From assembly GCA_937967345.1 (NCBI GenBank), contig CALBTN010000444.1, positions 1 to 7,433 on the forward strand: a stretch of DNA of 7,433 nucleotides, read 5' to 3'. The first letter of the stretch is position 1, and every line of letters begins with the position of its first letter. The translations under genes were made by a program, and so were the position numbers. Origin of the DNA: an uncultured Rubrivivax sp. (GTDB lineage Bacteria; Pseudomonadota; Gammaproteobacteria; Burkholderiales; Burkholderiaceae_C). Positions 7,085 to 7,433 of the stretch are shown in pieces. Below the pieces are notes generated by a model, which searched no databases, had not been told where the DNA came from, and worked only from the letters and a program-made list of their open reading frames with translations.

Positions 7085-7433
7085 AGGAACTGCTCGTTGC
7101 CGATGATGCCGATCTTGGTCACGCCCAGCCGTTGCGCCGACGCCAGGATCATCGCCACCACCTTGTAGGGCACCAGCTTGTTCGGCCGCAGGTGCAGCTC
7201 GGGCTGATCGGGCAGCGCGGCGATCGCCGCGAGCCGCGATTCCAGCTCGGCGCGGTCGGCGACGATGCTGCCGTTCCAGCCGATGCTGCCGTCGAAGTCG
7301 ACATCGATGCGCACGATCTGCGGCGGCGCCGGCGGCGGCGCGCTGGCCATGTCGGGCATGTTCATCTTGACGGCATGGGTCTGGATCGGGATGGTGATGA
7401 TGAACATGATCAGCAGCACCAGCATCACGTCGA
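7081..7433 (-). CDS. ExbD/TolR-family proton-channel subunit, 5' end outside window
   Basis: ExbD-type proteins sit in the inner membrane with ExbB and use the proton gradient to energise TonB, Tol or related envelope machines. The visible 116 residues begin at DVMLVLLIMFIITIPI, the single membrane segment. Its first residue, the codon at 7431-7429, aligns with Asp25 of E. coli ExbD, the proton-path aspartate. The start codon and the short cytoplasmic N-terminus (about 15-30 residues) lie beyond the right edge, so the in-window GTG is not the real start. The periplasmic domain ends with LHLRPNKLVPYKVVAMILAS and GVTKIGIIGNEQFL, which fits the family's final strand-helix-strand. A proline-rich linker (SAPPPAPP) follows the membrane segment. 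The stop overlaps the GTG of the TPR gene. ExbD is preferred to TolR because of the neighbouring TPR gene and the absence of tolA/tolB downstream; an exbB is expected just to the right. Confidence 0.92.
   Translation of the reverse strand, partial: DVMLVLLIMFIITIPIQTHAVKMNMPDMASAPPPAPPQIVRIDVDFDGSIGWNGSIVADRAELESRLAAIAALPDQPELHLRPNKLVPYKVVAMILASAQRLGVTKIGIIGNEQFL

Noticed and set aside
5474..7168. 564-codon open frame on the plus strand
   Set aside because: Antisense to the hydrolase and TPR genes; low-complexity Arg/Gln/Gly composition and no motif.

Overview
The window is GC-rich DNA in which every supported gene lies on the minus strand. It suggests a betaproteobacterium of the order Burkholderiales, close to the Rubrivivax/Leptothrix/Ideonella type. 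The grounds are the strong G/C preference at third codon positions, the gcvT-gcvH-gcvP order behind a glycine riboswitch, and the style of the GloA, GcvT and GcvP proteins. Species cannot be named from the sequence alone.

Reading in the direction of transcription (high to low coordinates), the window opens inside an exbD-type gene (7433-7081). A 400-residue secreted, TPR-like helical-repeat protein follows (7084-5882), with its GTG start overlapping the exbD stop. Next come a metallo-beta-lactamase-fold hydrolase (5852-4893), a classical short-chain dehydrogenase (4868-4044) and a TMEM165/GDT1-type (UPF0016) membrane cation transporter (4044-3466). The last two overlap by one base. These five genes are spaced like one transcription unit, although their functions look unrelated. 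Glyoxalase I (gloA, 3410-3012) follows after 55 bp and is trailed by a strong stem-loop at 2973-3000.

The 324-bp gap between gloA and gcvT is the main regulatory stretch. It holds a candidate -10 element, a tandem glycine riboswitch with two unequally conserved aptamers, and a short region in which the gcvT Shine-Dalgarno can pair with an upstream anti-Shine-Dalgarno. Downstream lie gcvT (2687-1572), gcvH (1525-1151) and the first 357 codons of gcvP (1071 to the window edge). gcvP is open in a single frame from its ATG to base 1 and simply has no stop inside the window.

GcvP, GcvH and GcvT, with lipoamide dehydrogenase encoded elsewhere, cleave glycine to CO2, ammonia and a methylene group on tetrahydrofolate. 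The riboswitch makes their expression respond to glycine. ExbD and the TPR protein probably belong to an envelope energy-transducing (TonB-type) system whose other parts lie beyond the right edge. The hydrolase/dehydrogenase pair is probably a small catabolic or detoxification module of unknown substrate. I see no mobile element, CRISPR array, tRNA or rRNA. No clearly novel system is evident; the riboswitch architecture is the most unusual element.
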